A DNA stretch of 33,464 nt from an uncultured Prevotellaceae bacterium (GTDB taxonomy: Bacteria > Bacteroidota > Bacteroidia > Bacteroidales > Bacteroidaceae): the NCBI GenBank assembly GCA_900316985.1, contig ONFE01000034.1, forward strand, positions 1-33,464. Reading direction: 5' to 3'. Below the pieces are notes generated by a model. It saw only the letters and a list, made by a program, of their open reading frames with translations, was not told the DNA's origin and searched no databases. This document shows, in pieces, positions 23,396-33,448 of this stretch (within the stretch, counting starts at the first letter, position 1; the number at the start of each line of letters is the position of its first letter). The translations under genes and the position numbers were made by a program.

Positions 23396-26059
23396 TTATT
23401 CTTGTACTTCATTGTCGTCCTCAACTTCTTCATCAACGAAGTCCACGATGTCCTCATTGCTCTCCTCTCTTTCCTCTGAAGAAAGTTCCTTGCGGAAGGT
23501 GTCGTTGTTCTGGTTCCATTCCTCGCGGCTCTTCTGCTCGACGATGGCCTCCAGCTCGCTGCTCATCACCTTGCAGACGCTGGCGATGACATCGTTCTTC
23601 TTGGAGAGATTGATAAGGCGCACGCCCTGGGTGGCACGGCCCATCACACGGCATTCGTCCACAGAGAGGCGGATCACGATACCGCTCTTGTTGATGATCA
23701 TCAGGTCGTTGTCGTCAGTGACGTTCTTGATGGCTACCAGACGGCCGGTCTTCTCCGTGATATTGAGTGTCTTCACACCCTTACCGCCACGGTTGGTGAC
23801 ACGGTAGTCTTCCACCTGCGAGCGCTTGCCGTAGCCTTCCTCGGAGACAACCATCACGGTCTCCTTCTCGGGATCGTTGACGACAATCATGCCCACGACG
23901 GCATCATCCTCACCGGAGAGGCGCATACCGCGGACACCGGTGGCCACACGTCCCATCGTGCGGACGGTATTCTCGTGGAAGCGTACGGCACGTCCGTTGC
24001 GGTCGGCCATGATGAGTTCGTTGCGGCCGTTGGTCAGACGTACATCCACCACCTCGTCGCCTTCCATGATATTGATGGCAATCACACCGTTGGCACGTGG
24101 ACGGCTATAAGCCTCGAGTGAAGTCTTCTTCACGGTACCGTTCTTGGTAGCAAACACCACGTAGTGGGAGTTGATGAACTCGGTATCCTCGAGGCCCTTG
24201 TTGCGCAGACGCATGCAGGCATTGACGGCATCGTCGGACTCAATGTTGAGCATGTTCTGGATAGCGCGTCCCTTGGAGTTCTTGTCGCCCTCGGGAATCT
24301 CGTAGCACTTCAGCCAGTAGCAGCGGCCCTTCTTGGTGAAGAACATCATGGTCTGGTGCATGGTGGCGGGATAGATATACTCCGTGAAGTCAGCCTCACG
24401 GGAACGGGCTCCCTTGGCTCCCACTCCACCACGGGCCTGCTCGCGGAAGTCAGAAAGCGGGGTGCGCTTGATATAGCCCAGATGGCTGATGGTAATCACG
24501 ACGGGATCGTTGGGATAGAAGTCCTCTGCATTGAACTCATGCTCGGCGGGCACGATCTGCGTGCGGCGGACATCACCATACTTGGCCTTCACTTCCAGCA
24601 AATCGTCCTTCATCACCTGCTTGCAGACTTCGGGATCGTCGAGGATGGTCTGCAGGTATTCAATCTGCTTCATCAGGTCCTCGTACTCCTTATGCAACTC
24701 GTCCATGCGGAGACCGGTAAGCTGGCTCAGGCGCATATCCACGATGGCCTTCGACTGGAGCTCATCGAGTTCGAAACGCTTCTCCAAATTGCGCTGGGCA
24801 TCGGTAGGCGTCTTCGAACCGCGGATGATGTGTACCACCTCGTCGATATTGTCGCAGGCGATGATGAGTCCTTCCAGGATATGTGCGCGTTCCTTAGCCT
24901 TACGCAGGTCGAACTGCGTACGGCGGATGGTCACGTCGTGACGGTGCTCGATGAAGTAGGCGATGCATTCCTTCAGGGAAAGGAGTTTCGGGGAAAGGCG
25001 CGTCTTGTCGTTCTTTCCGGGAACCAAAGCGATACAGTTGACAGAGAATGAGCTCTGCAGGGCGGTCATCTTGAACAGCTTGTTCAGGATCACGTTCGCA
25101 TTGGCATCCTTCTTCACGTCGATGACGATACGCATGCCTTGACGGCCAGTCTCGTCGTTGGCGTTGGAGATGCCTTCCAGCTTGCCTTCCTTCACCAGGT
25201 CGGCAATGTATTCGATAAGCTGCTGCTTGTTGACGCCATAGGGAATCTCGGTAATCACGATCTTGTCGTGGTTCTCGCCACTCTCAATCTCAGCCTTTGC
25301 GCGCATCACGATCTTGCCACGGCCAGTCTCATAGGCATCCTTCACGCCCTGAAGGCCGTAGATAAAGGCACCTGTGGGGAAGTCGGGAGCAGGAATATAC
25401 TGCATCAGTCCTTCGGTGTCAATATCGGGATTGTCGATATAGGCGCAGCAACCGTCGATGACCTCACCGAGGTTATGCGTCGGCATATTGGTGGCCATAC
25501 CCACGGCAATACCGTTACCGCCGTTGACCAGCAGGTTGGGCACCTTCGTAGGCATCACGGTAGGCTCCTGAAGCGTATCGTCGAAGTTGTTGGCCATGTC
25601 GACGGTATCCTTTTCCAGGTCGTCCATGATATGCTCACCCATCTTCGAGAGGCGGCACTCGGTGTATCGCATGGCAGCCGGTGAGTCACCGTCCACGGAA
25701 CCGAAGTTACCCTGACCGTCGATAAGCGTGTAGCGCATGTTCCAGTCCTGTCCCATACGCACCAGGGCTCCATATACGGAACTGTCACCGTGAGGGTGAT
25801 ATTTACCGAGCACTTCACCTACAACGCGCGCACATTTCTTATATGGCTGGGTGCTCACGTTGTTGATACCTTTCATTCCAAAGAGAATACGGCGGTGTAC
25901 TGGCTTGAAACCGTCACGAACATCAGGAAGGGCACGAGCCACGATGACCGACATCGAATAGTCGATGTAGGAACTCCGCATTTCTTCCTCAATGTTGATT
26001 TTAATAATTCGGTCGTTGTCAAGCGTCTGACCGTCGTCGAATGTCTGATTTTCGTCCAT
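23396..26059 (-). CDS. gyrA: DNA gyrase subunit A
   Basis: An 887-residue GyrA: with GyrB it introduces negative supercoils. The winged-helix/tower region holds catalytic Tyr132 ([11 protein letters not shown]. coli Tyr122). The quinolone region reads [17 protein letters not shown]: Ser93 (E. coli Ser83) is kept, but position 97 (E. coli Asp87) is Gly. The C-terminal beta-pinwheel has a variant GyrA box (VTNRGGKGV) and typical blades such as [21 protein letters not shown]. The acidic tail ([23 protein letters not shown]) is usual for gyrase. [19 protein letters not shown] and the box argue for gyrase over ParC. Heads the operon with two TPR genes. Confidence 0.97.
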   Translation of the reverse strand: MDENQTFDDGQTLDNDRIIKINIEEEMRSSYIDYSMSVIVARALPDVRDGFKPVHRRILFGMKGINNVSTQPYKKCARVVGEVLGKYHPHGDSSVYGALVRMGQDWNMRYTLIDGQGNFGSVDGDSPAAMRYTECRLSKMGEHIMDDLEKDTVDMANNFDDTLQEPTVMPTKVPNLLVNGGNGIAVGMATNMPTHNLGEVIDGCCAYIDNPDIDTEGLMQYIPAPDFPTGAFIYGLQGVKDAYETGRGKIVMRAKAEIESGENHDKIVITEIPYGVNKQQLIEYIADLVKEGKLEGISNANDETGRQGMRIVIDVKKDANANVILNKLFKMTALQSSFSVNCIALVPGKNDKTRLSPKLLSLKECIAYFIEHRHDVTIRRTQFDLRKAKERAHILEGLIIACDNIDEVVHIIRGSKTPTDAQRNLEKRFELDELQSKAIVDMRLSQLTGLRMDELHKEYEDLMKQIEYLQTILDDPEVCKQVMKDDLLEVKAKYGDVRRTQIVPAEHEFNAEDFYPNDPVVITISHLGYIKRTPLSDFREQARGGVGAKGARSREADFTEYIYPATMHQTMMFFTKKGRCYWLKCYEIPEGDKNSKGRAIQNMLNIESDDAVNACMRLRNKGLEDTEFINSHYVVFATKNGTVKKTSLEAYSRPRANGVIAINIMEGDEVVDVRLTNGRNELIMADRNGRAVRFHENTVRTMGRVATGVRGMRLSGEDDAVVGMIVVNDPEKETVMVVSEEGYGKRSQVEDYRVTNRGGKGVKTLNITEKTGRLVAIKNVTDDNDLMIINKSGIVIRLSVDECRVMGRATQGVRLINLSKKNDVIASVCKVMSSELEAIVEQKSREEWNQNNDTFRKELSSEEREESNEDIVDFVDEEVEDDNEVQE

Positions 26060-26134
26060 TGTTTATATTTGTTAATTTCCTTTTTAAGCGCGTTTTTTTG
26101 CGTTCTGAGCGCATAAGGCTCATTTTTAACCTTG

Positions 26135-26165
26135 CAAAATTACGAAGAAAAAACGAACTGTGCAA
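26135..26165 (-). promoter_or_regulatory. gyrA: Promoter of gyrA
   Basis: Minus strand: TTG (26163-26165), 20-nt spacer, TAATTTTG (26135-26142). An exact consensus match, giving a leader of about 70 nt before the ATG at 26059. Confidence 0.75.
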
Positions 26166-26235
26166 ACATTTAAGGAATTTAAGCACATAATTTAATAAAA
26201 GGTAATAACAAGATGTAAATTACCTGCCGAATAAT

Positions 26236-26265
26236 TTGCCGTTCCATATTTTTGCATTAACTTTG
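26236..26265 (+). promoter_or_regulatory. Promoter of the small secreted protein gene
   Basis: Plus strand: TTG (26236-26238), 19-nt spacer, TAACTTTG (26258-26265), about 30 nt before the start codon. It is divergent from the gyrA promoter, with 70 bp between the two -33 boxes. Confidence 0.75.
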
Positions 26266-26296
26266 CACTCAGACAATTAACAAAAAAATAATGATT

Positions 26297-26788
26297 ATGA
26301 AAAAAACACTTGCCATCGTATGCCTACTCCTCACGACTCTGGCCGTGAATGCACAGTGGTCTCAGAAAATCGTTGCCGCAGATGCCGAGAAAGGAACCCG
26401 CGCCACATCCATGATAACCTATGAAGACAGCATCGGATATTTCTACTTCGATGAAGGAATGAACGATGTCTTCTATATCGGTAATAATCAATCTATTGAG
26501 TTTGCTGTCAACAATTCTTCCAACGTGAAGAAAATCACGGGAAAAATCGAATGCTACGATGAGAACAACCAACTCGTGGAAACCTATGACGGCTACCAGT
26601 TCATTGCCAAGGAAGAGTACATCACCCTCTATTCCGACAAGCTGGACAAGAAGGGTGCAAGCCAGCGGAAGACCACGAAGAACATCATCGACTATGCCAT
26701 CAACAACGCGGGCTACATCCGCTTCCTCATTCCGATGGCAGACAACCAGACCTTCGACTTCAAGATTCCCTGCAAGCGGATCTGCTGA
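26297..26788 (+). CDS. Small secreted protein of unknown function
   Basis: I do not recognise a family. The protein is 163 residues from the ATG at 26297 (a second ATG two codons earlier, at 26291, is equally possible). The signal peptide MKKTLAIVCLLLTTLAVNA is cleaved before QWSQK. The mature part looks like one beta-sandwich domain: GYFYFDEGMNDVFYIGNNQSIEFAVNNSSNVKKITGKIECYDENNQLVETYDGYQFIAKEEYI would be strands, and the end is FKIPCKRIC with two cysteines that could pair with each other or with Cys in GKIECYD. It has its own promoter and a strong terminator, so it is a monocistronic gene. Location is probably periplasmic or outer-membrane space. Confidence 0.75.
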   Translation: MKKTLAIVCLLLTTLAVNAQWSQKIVAADAEKGTRATSMITYEDSIGYFYFDEGMNDVFYIGNNQSIEFAVNNSSNVKKITGKIECYDENNQLVETYDGYQFIAKEEYITLYSDKLDKKGASQRKTTKNIIDYAINNAGYIRFLIPMADNQTFDFKIPCKRIC

Positions 26789-26826
26789 GAATACCGCCAT
26801 TCACAAGAATATGGTTTATGACACAG

Positions 26827-26864
26827 AAAGATATGGTTTCCATTTCCGAAATCATATCTTTTTT
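26827..26864 (+). terminator. Rho-independent terminator of the small secreted protein gene
   Basis: A 14-bp stem with one G-T wobble: AAAGATATGGTTTC (26827-26840) pairs with GAAATCATATCTTT (26848-26861), loop of 7, then a run of six T (26859-26864). It lies about 40 nt past the stop codon. Confidence 0.9.
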
Positions 26865-26960
26865 GTATGCCGCCGGCGCCCTTCCGGAAAGCAATTAATT
26901 TGCATAAAAATTGGTTTTGATTTTTTAACGGCATAAATACTAAAGAAAAAAGGAAGAGCA

Positions 26961-26992
26961 TTTCGATATTCCAATTAAATGATGTAACTTTG
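26961..26992 (+). promoter_or_regulatory. carB: Promoter of carB
   Basis: TAACTTTG (26985-26992) lies 20 nt after a TTTC (26961-26964) that stands in place of the usual TTTG. Transcription would begin near 26998, giving a leader of about 80 nt. Confidence 0.6.
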
Positions 26993-27006
26993 CACCCAAT
27001 TTGGAG

Positions 27007-27027
27007 ATATGCATTTTGTATGCATAT
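27007..27027 (+). promoter_or_regulatory. carB: Palindrome ATATGCAT/ATGCATAT in the carB leader
   Basis: A perfect 8-bp inverted repeat (27007-27014, 27020-27027) with a 5-nt spacer, directly after the predicted transcription start of carB. It could be an operator or an RNA hairpin; no T run follows, so it is not a terminator. Confidence 0.55.
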
Positions 27028-27080
27028 AGACACGTCAGGAAACAACGTTTTTGGATTCATAAAAATAAACTAAAGATAAA

Positions 27081-30000
27081 ATGAAAAAGAAACTCAACAA
27101 GGTGCTCGTACTGGGTTCGGGTGCTCTGAAAATCGGACAGGCCGGAGAGTTTGACTACTCTGGCTCGCAGGCGTTGAAGGCCCTGCGTGAAGAAGGTATC
27201 TCATCAGTGCTCGTGAATCCCAACATCGCAACCATCCAGACTTCCGAGGGCATTGCCGACAAGGTGTATTTCCAGCCTGTCACTACCCATTTCGTGACCG
27301 AAATCATTAAAAAGGAACGCCCTGACGGCATTCTGCTGGCTTTCGGTGGCCAGACGGCGCTCAACTGCGGAACGGAACTCTATCTGAACGGCACGTTGAA
27401 GGAATACGGCGTAGAGGTGCTGGGTACTTCTGTTGAGGCTATCATGAATACCGAGGACCGCGACCTCTTCGTGAAGAAGCTCGACGAGGTGGAACTGAAG
27501 ACGCCCGTGAGCCATGCCGTCGAGAACATGGACGACGCCTTGAAGGCCGCCCGCGAAATCGGTTTCCCGGTGATGATCCGCTCTGCCTATGCCCTGGGTG
27601 GTCTCGGTTCCGGTATCTGCCCTGACGAGAAGCGGTTCATCGAACTCGCCGAGAGTGCCTTCACCTTCGCTCCCCAGATTCTCGTGGAAGAGTCGCTGAA
27701 GGGATGGAAGGAGATAGAATTCGAGTGCATCCGCGATGCCAACGACCATTGCTTCACCGTGGCTTCCATGGAAAACTTCGACCCCTTAGGAATCCATACC
27801 GGAGAATCCATCGTGGTGGCTCCTACTTGTTCGCTTACGGCTGAGCAGGTGAAGCAGTTGCAGGAAATCACCATCCGTTGCGTGCGTCATCTGGGCATCG
27901 TCGGTGAGTGTAACATCCAGTTTGCCTTCAATGCCACCACTAATGACTACCGCATCATCGAGATCAACGCCCGCCTGAGCCGTTCTTCCGCTTTGGCTTC
28001 CAAGGCTACGGGTTATCCCCTCGCCTTCGTAGCCGCCAAGATAGCACTCGGCTACACCCTCGACCAGATTGGTGAGATGGGTACGCCCAATTCTGCCTAT
28101 GTGGCTCCGAGCCTCGACTATATGATCTGTAAGATTCCCCGTTGGGACCTTACCAAGTTCTCCGGCGTCAGCCGTCTCATCGGTTCTTCAATGAAGTCCG
28201 TGGGTGAGATCATGAGCATCGGCCGCAGTTTCGAGGAAATGATCCAGAAGGGCCTTCGCATGATCGGCCAGGGTATGCACGGATTCGTTGGCAACGACCA
28301 CACGAAGTTCGACGACCTCGACGATGCCCTGCAGAATCCTACCGACCTCCGTATCTTCGCCATCGCTCAGGCCCTGGAGGAAGGCTATTCCGTGGAGCGC
28401 ATTGAAGAACTGACCAAGATCGACGTCTGGTTCCTGGAGCGCCTGAAGCATATCGTTGACCTCAAGCACGAACTGCAGCAGTTCAACAGCCTGGAGGAAA
28501 TCCCCGACGAGAAACTCCGCGAGGTGAAAGGCGCCGGCTTCTCCGATTTCCAGATTGCTCGCTTCGTCCTGAAGCCCACCGACAGCATGGAGAAAGAGAA
28601 CCTCGCCGTACGCAAATACCGCAAGCAGCGCGGCATCCTGCCTTCCGTGAAGCGCATCAATACCGTGGCCAGCGAGCATCCCGAACTCACCAACTACCTC
28701 TACTTCACCTATCTTTCGAAGGTGGAGCCTACGATGGCCGATGCCGAGGGTTCTGTAAGCTGCCGTGCTACAGCAACCTATAAATCAGCAGAGCACGACA
28801 TCGATTACTACAAGAACGAGAAATCCGTGGTGGTTCTCGGATCCGGCGCTTACCGCATCGGTTCCAGCGTGGAGTTCGACTGGTGTTCCGTGAATGCCAT
28901 CAATACCGCACGCAAGCTCGGCTACAAGAGCATCATGATCAACTATAACCCCGAGACGGTTTCCACCGACTACGACATGTGCGACCGACTCTATTTCGAC
29001 GAACTTTCATTGGAGCGCGTGCTCGACGTGATTGATCTCGAAGAGCCCCGTGGCGTCATCGTGAGCGTTGGCGGACAGATTCCCAACAACCTCGCCATGA
29101 AACTCCACCGTCAGGGTGTGCCCGTGCTCGGTACTTCTCCCGTAAACATCGACCGTGCTGAAAACCGCGACAAGTTCTCAGCCATGCTCGACAAACTCGG
29201 AATTGACCAGCCCGCATGGCGTGCGCTGACTTCTGAGGAAGACATTAAGGAATTCGTCGAGGAAGTGGGCTTCCCCGTGCTCGTGCGTCCTTCGTATGTG
29301 CTCTCAGGTGCAGCCATGAACGTCTGCTATGACTACGATGAGTTGCATCGCTTCCTGAACATGGCCACCGAGGTCTCCAAGGACTATCCCGTGGTAGTCA
29401 GCCAGTTCATGCAGGACACCAAGGAGATAGAGTTCGACGCCGTTGCCGACAAGGGTGAGGTTGTGGAATATGCCATCTCAGAGCACGTGGAGTATGCAGG
29501 TGTTCACTCAGGTGACGCCACGATGGTATTCCCCGCCCAGAACATCTATTTCTCCACCATCCGACAGATCAAGAAGATTTCCCGCAAGATTGCGAAGGAA
29601 CTCAACATCAGCGGTCCTTTCAACATCCAGTTCCTGGCTAAGAACCGCGAGGTGAAGGTCATCGAGTGCAACCTGCGCGCCAGCCGTTCGTTCCCCTTCG
29701 TTTCGAAGATCCTGAAGCGCAACTTCATCGAGACGGCCACGAAGATCATGCTCGACGCTCCCTATCAGAGACCCGACAGCAGCGAGTTCGATATCGACCG
29801 CATCGGCGTGAAGGCCAGCCAGTTCTCTTTCGCACGTCTGCAGAACGCAGACCCCGTACTCGGTGTGGACATGAGTTCCACAGGTGAAGTGGGTTGTCTG
29901 GGCGACGACCTCAACGAGGCATTGCTCAATTCGCTCATTGCCACTGGCTACCGTCTGCCGAAGAAAAACATCCTCATTTCATCCGGTGCCGTGAAGGGTA

Positions 30001-30368
30001 AGGTTGCCTTGCTGGAGCCCGCACGTGAACTGGTGAAGAACGGCTATCAGATCTATGCCACCGCCGGAACCGCCAAGTTCTTCAAGGAGAACGGCGTGGA
30101 GGCAACGGCCGTAGCATGGCCCGACGAGGATGCCGCCAACAACGTGATGGATATGATTCAGGCTCACCAGCTCGACCTCATCATCAACGTTCCGAAGAAT
30201 CACACCAACCGCGAGCTCACCAATGGTTACCGCATCCGCCGTGGTGCCATCGACCATAATATTCCGCTGATGACCAACGTCCGTCTGGCCAAAGCTTTCA
30301 TCGAGGCCTTCTGCGCCCTGAAGATGGAAGACATCAAGATCAAGAGTTGGCAGGAATATAACAACTAA
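27081..30368 (+). CDS. carB: Carbamoyl-phosphate synthase large subunit, eukaryote-like type
   Basis: Makes carbamoyl phosphate from bicarbonate, ATP and ammonia for pyrimidines and arginine. The 1,095 residues hold two ATP-grasp halves and a C-terminal MGS-like allosteric domain (about 950-1070; DLIINVPKNHTNRELTNGYRIRRGAIDHNIPLMTN). Half one begins KVLVLGSGALKIGQAGEFDYSGSQALKAL and carries RSAYALGGLGSG and VRHLGIVGECNIQFAFN, wording I know from animal and fungal CPSases (CAD, CPS1) rather than E. coli CarB (GQACEFDYSG, GGSGGG, GGSNVQFA). Half two begins SVVVLGSGAYRIGSSVEFDWCSVNAI. No carA lies beside it, so the glutaminase subunit must be encoded elsewhere. Monocistronic or followed by uvrA. 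Confidence 0.96.
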   Translation: MKKKLNKVLVLGSGALKIGQAGEFDYSGSQALKALREEGISSVLVNPNIATIQTSEGIADKVYFQPVTTHFVTEIIKKERPDGILLAFGGQTALNCGTELYLNGTLKEYGVEVLGTSVEAIMNTEDRDLFVKKLDEVELKTPVSHAVENMDDALKAAREIGFPVMIRSAYALGGLGSGICPDEKRFIELAESAFTFAPQILVEESLKGWKEIEFECIRDANDHCFTVASMENFDPLGIHTGESIVVAPTCSLTAEQVKQLQEITIRCVRHLGIVGECNIQFAFNATTNDYRIIEINARLSRSSALASKATGYPLAFVAAKIALGYTLDQIGEMGTPNSAYVAPSLDYMICKIPRWDLTKFSGVSRLIGSSMKSVGEIMSIGRSFEEMIQKGLRMIGQGMHGFVGNDHTKFDDLDDALQNPTDLRIFAIAQALEEGYSVERIEELTKIDVWFLERLKHIVDLKHELQQFNSLEEIPDEKLREVKGAGFSDFQIARFVLKPTDSMEKENLAVRKYRKQRGILPSVKRINTVASEHPELTNYLYFTYLSKVEPTMADAEGSVSCRATATYKSAEHDIDYYKNEKSVVVLGSGAYRIGSSVEFDWCSVNAINTARKLGYKSIMINYNPETVSTDYDMCDRLYFDELSLERVLDVIDLEEPRGVIVSVGGQIPNNLAMKLHRQGVPVLGTSPVNIDRAENRDKFSAMLDKLGIDQPAWRALTSEEDIKEFVEEVGFPVLVRPSYVLSGAAMNVCYDYDELHRFLNMATEVSKDYPVVVSQFMQDTKEIEFDAVADKGEVVEYAISEHVEYAGVHSGDATMVFPAQNIYFSTIRQIKKISRKIAKELNISGPFNIQFLAKNREVKVIECNLRASRSFPFVSKILKRNFIETATKIMLDAPYQRPDSSEFDIDRIGVKASQFSFARLQNADPVLGVDMSSTGEVGCLGDDLNEALLNSLIATGYRLPKKNILISSGAVKGKVALLEPARELVKNGYQIYATAGTAKFFKENGVEATAVAWPDEDAANNVMDMIQAHQLDLIINVPKNHTNRELTNGYRIRRGAIDHNIPLMTNVRLAKAFIEAFCALKMEDIKIKSWQEYNN

Positions 30369-30374
30369 GAGTTG

Positions 30375-30409
30375 CAGGTTGCAGGTTTCAGGTTTCAAGT
30401 TTCAAGTTT
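30375..30409. repeat. Heptanucleotide tandem repeat CA(G/A)GTTT x5
   Basis: Five head-to-tail 7-bp units: CAGGTTG, CAGGTTT, CAGGTTT, CAAGTTT, CAAGTTT, running into AAGAGTTTAG. The array fills most of the 62-bp gap between carB and uvrA, and resembles the leader repeats at 656-687 and GTTTCAAGTATCAGGTTTCA at 716-735. Confidence 0.8.
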
Positions 30410-30430
30410 AAGAGTTTAGATTTTAACTGA

Positions 30431-33289
30431 TTGGACGGAAACAACATAGAAGTGCGCAATGCGCGCGTAAACAACCTTAAAGGTATCTCGCTCGACATTC
30501 CCCGCGACAAGTTCATTGTCGTGGCGGGTGTCTCGGGCAGCGGAAAATCCTCACTGGCCTTCGACACGCTTTATGCCGAAGGTCAGCGTCGTTATGTGGA
30601 GTCGCTAAGTTCCTACGCACGCCAGTTTCTGGGGCGTATGAGCAAACCGGAGTGCGATACCATCAAGGGACTGCCACCGGCCATTGCCATCGAGCAGAAG
30701 ACCATCGCACGCAATCCGCGCTCCACCGTGGGAACCTCCACCGAAATCTACGAATACCTCAGGCTGCTCTTCGCACGCATCGGCAAGACCTACTCCCCCA
30801 TCAGCGGGCAGGAGGTGAAGAAGCATTCTACGGAGGACATCCTCGCTTGTACGCGCCAGTTCCAGAACGGAACGAAATTCGTGATCATGGCGCCGCTGGT
30901 GATTCCCGAAGGCCGCTCCCTCCAGAAGCAGCTCGAAATGGAATTGCAGCAGGGTTATGCGCGTATCTTCTACAAAGGTGCATTCCAGCGCATTGAGGAC
31001 TTCCTTGAAGATGAGAAGCTGCTCAACGAGGCTGACAGCGAACGTCTCAAAATCAGCGATCACATCATCTGGCTGCTTATCAGCCGTATGTCTGTCGACG
31101 ATGCACCCGACAGCATCTCACGCCTCTTGGACTCCGCAGAGACGGCTTTCTATGAGGGCGACGGCGAATGCCGCCTGATGTTCCTTCCCAGCAACATCTC
31201 CTACGATTTCTCCACCCGTTTCGAAGCCGATGGCATCAAGTTTGAGGAGCCCAGCGACAATATGTTCTCCTTCAACTCCCCGCTCGGGGCCTGTCCTACC
31301 TGCGAGGGTTTCGGCCGCATCATCGGCATCGACGAGAAACTGGTGATTCCCAATTCCACGCTTTCCGTCTATGAAGGCTGCGTGCAATGCTGGCACGGTG
31401 AGAAGATGAAGCAATGGCAGGACGAATTCTGCCGGCGGGCAGCCCGCGATAATTTCCCCATCTTCAAGCCCTACATGGACCTGACGCGACAGGAAAAGGA
31501 CTGGCTTTGGCACGGACTTCCCTCCGATACGAAGGACATCCACCAGCAGGTATCCATCGATGCTTTCTTCAACATGGTCAAGGAGAACCAGTACAAGATA
31601 CAGTATCGCGTGATGATGAGCCGCTATCGCGGAAAGACCGTCTGTCCCGATTGTCACGGCACACGTCTGAAGAAGGAATCCGAATACGTGAAAATCAACG
31701 GCATGAGCATCACCAATCTCGTGGAGATGCCCATCGGCAACCTCAAGGAATGGTTCGACCGTCTGGAGTTGAGTGAGCATGATGCAGAAGTAGGAAAGCG
31801 CTTGCTGACGGAAATCCGTTCGCGTCTGCAATTCCTTGTAGATGTAGGACTTAGCTACCTTACGCTAAACCGACAGTCGAATACTCTTTCCGGTGGTGAA
31901 AGCCAGCGCATCAACCTCACCACCTCACTTGGCAGTTCACTCGTTGGCAGTCTCTACATCCTTGATGAGCCCAGTATCGGACTCCACACACGCGACTCCT
32001 ACCGACTCATCCATGTGCTCAAGGAGCTCCAGAGTCTTGGCAATACAGTTATCGTGGTCGAACATGACGAAGAAATCATGCGCGCAGCCGACTATCTCAT
32101 CGACATCGGTCCAGATGCGGGACGCCTGGGCGGAGAGATTGTCTTCCAGGGCAATGTGGCCGATATCCAGAAAGATCCCAATTCCGAGAAGACGAAGGCC
32201 CTGCTCGCGAAATATCCCCATAGCTACTCCATCCGGTACCTCACCGGCAGCGAGACTATCGAGGTACCCCAGAGCCGACGTGCCTGGAACCGCAGCATCC
32301 TGCTACGCGGTTGCCGCATGAACAACTTGAAGGGCATCAATGCCGAGTTCCCGCTCAATGTGATGACCGTCATCACGGGCGTTTCCGGCAGCGGCAAGTC
32401 ATCCCTCGTCAAAGGCATCCTCTACCCTGCCCTCAAGCGCCATCTCGACGAAGTGGCCGAACTCCCCGGCGAATACATTGCCCTAGAAGGCGACTGGGAG
32501 GAAATCCGTCATGTGGAGATGGTCGACCAGAATCCCATCGGAAAGAGCACACGCTCCAATCCCGCCACCTATGTGAAAGCCTACGACGCCATCCGCCAGC
32601 TCTTTGCTGAACAACCCCTTGCCAAGCAGATGGGCTTCACGGCCCAGTATTTCTCCTTCAACGCCGACGGTGGCCGTTGTGAGGAATGTCAGGGTGCCGG
32701 TGTCATCACCGTGGAGATGCAGTTCATGGCCGACCTCACGCTCACTTGTGAAGCCTGCCACGGCCAAAGATTCAAACGCGAGATCCTCGACGTTCGATTC
32801 CATGAGAAGAACATCAACGACATCCTGGAGATGACCGTTTCAGAAGCCATCGAGTTCTTCAGCGAATACAAACAGAAAACCATCGTGGACCGCCTGAAAC
32901 CCCTCGAGGACGTCGGACTCGGCTATATCCATCTGGGACAGAACAGCAGCACACTCTCCGGCGGTGAGAACCAGCGCGTGAAACTCGCCTATTTCATCGG
33001 CAAGGAGCAGCAGGACCCCACCCTCTTCATCTTCGACGAGCCTACCACCGGCCTCCATTTCCACGATATCAAGCGACTGCTTTCAGCCTTCGATGCCCTC
33101 ATCAGCCGCGGCCACAGCATCATCGTCATCGAGCACAATATGGACGTCATCAAATGCGCCGACCATATAATCGACCTCGGCCCCGAGGGTGGCGATAAAG
33201 GCGGCACCATTGTCTGCCAGGGCACACCCGAGGCTGTAGCCGCCTGCAAGCAGAGCCTCACGGGCAAATATCTGGCTGAGAAGCTCTAA
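30431..33289 (+). CDS. uvrA: Excinuclease ABC subunit UvrA
   Basis: DNA-damage recognition ATPase of nucleotide excision repair. The start is TTG: a stop codon (TGA) directly precedes it and the residues [19 protein letters not shown] align with the usual UvrA N-terminus; no ATG occurs before residue 70. Of 952 residues: first Walker [10 protein letters not shown] (33-41), signature LSGGESQR, then second Walker [10 protein letters not shown] and LSGGENQR, each with a D-E Walker B ([18 protein letters not shown]). The C-terminal zinc site is complete (CEECQGAG and CEACHGQ). The first zinc module lacks the leading CxxC pair of E. coli UvrA ([11 protein letters not shown] stands there), with only [10 protein letters not shown] kept; from memory this is normal in Bacteroidota. 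Confidence 0.95.
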   Translation: MDGNNIEVRNARVNNLKGISLDIPRDKFIVVAGVSGSGKSSLAFDTLYAEGQRRYVESLSSYARQFLGRMSKPECDTIKGLPPAIAIEQKTIARNPRSTVGTSTEIYEYLRLLFARIGKTYSPISGQEVKKHSTEDILACTRQFQNGTKFVIMAPLVIPEGRSLQKQLEMELQQGYARIFYKGAFQRIEDFLEDEKLLNEADSERLKISDHIIWLLISRMSVDDAPDSISRLLDSAETAFYEGDGECRLMFLPSNISYDFSTRFEADGIKFEEPSDNMFSFNSPLGACPTCEGFGRIIGIDEKLVIPNSTLSVYEGCVQCWHGEKMKQWQDEFCRRAARDNFPIFKPYMDLTRQEKDWLWHGLPSDTKDIHQQVSIDAFFNMVKENQYKIQYRVMMSRYRGKTVCPDCHGTRLKKESEYVKINGMSITNLVEMPIGNLKEWFDRLELSEHDAEVGKRLLTEIRSRLQFLVDVGLSYLTLNRQSNTLSGGESQRINLTTSLGSSLVGSLYILDEPSIGLHTRDSYRLIHVLKELQSLGNTVIVVEHDEEIMRAADYLIDIGPDAGRLGGEIVFQGNVADIQKDPNSEKTKALLAKYPHSYSIRYLTGSETIEVPQSRRAWNRSILLRGCRMNNLKGINAEFPLNVMTVITGVSGSGKSSLVKGILYPALKRHLDEVAELPGEYIALEGDWEEIRHVEMVDQNPIGKSTRSNPATYVKAYDAIRQLFAEQPLAKQMGFTAQYFSFNADGGRCEECQGAGVITVEMQFMADLTLTCEACHGQRFKREILDVRFHEKNINDILEMTVSEAIEFFSEYKQKTIVDRLKPLEDVGLGYIHLGQNSSTLSGGENQRVKLAYFIGKEQQDPTLFIFDEPTTGLHFHDIKRLLSAFDALISRGHSIIVIEHNMDVIKCADHIIDLGPEGGDKGGTIVCQGTPEAVAACKQSLTGKYLAEKL

Positions 33290-33321
33290 GGCGAAAGCAG
33301 ATGAAAAAAACGGTAAAATCT

Positions 33322-33352
33322 TTGGAGAAAAGAAAAAATTCCATTACCTTTG
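33322..33352 (+). promoter_or_regulatory. Promoter of tRNA-Thr
   Basis: TTG (33322-33324), 20-nt spacer, TACCTTTG (33345-33352): an exact consensus match ending 20 nt before the tRNA. Confidence 0.75.
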
Positions 33353-33372
33353 CACTCGCTTTTGCATAAAAA

Positions 33373-33448
<76 letters not shown>

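Noticed and set aside
24164-25051. Long plus-strand frame antisense to gyrA (295 codons), and similar ones antisense to metH, map and carB
   Set aside because: All are shadows of strongly conserved genes on the opposite strand.
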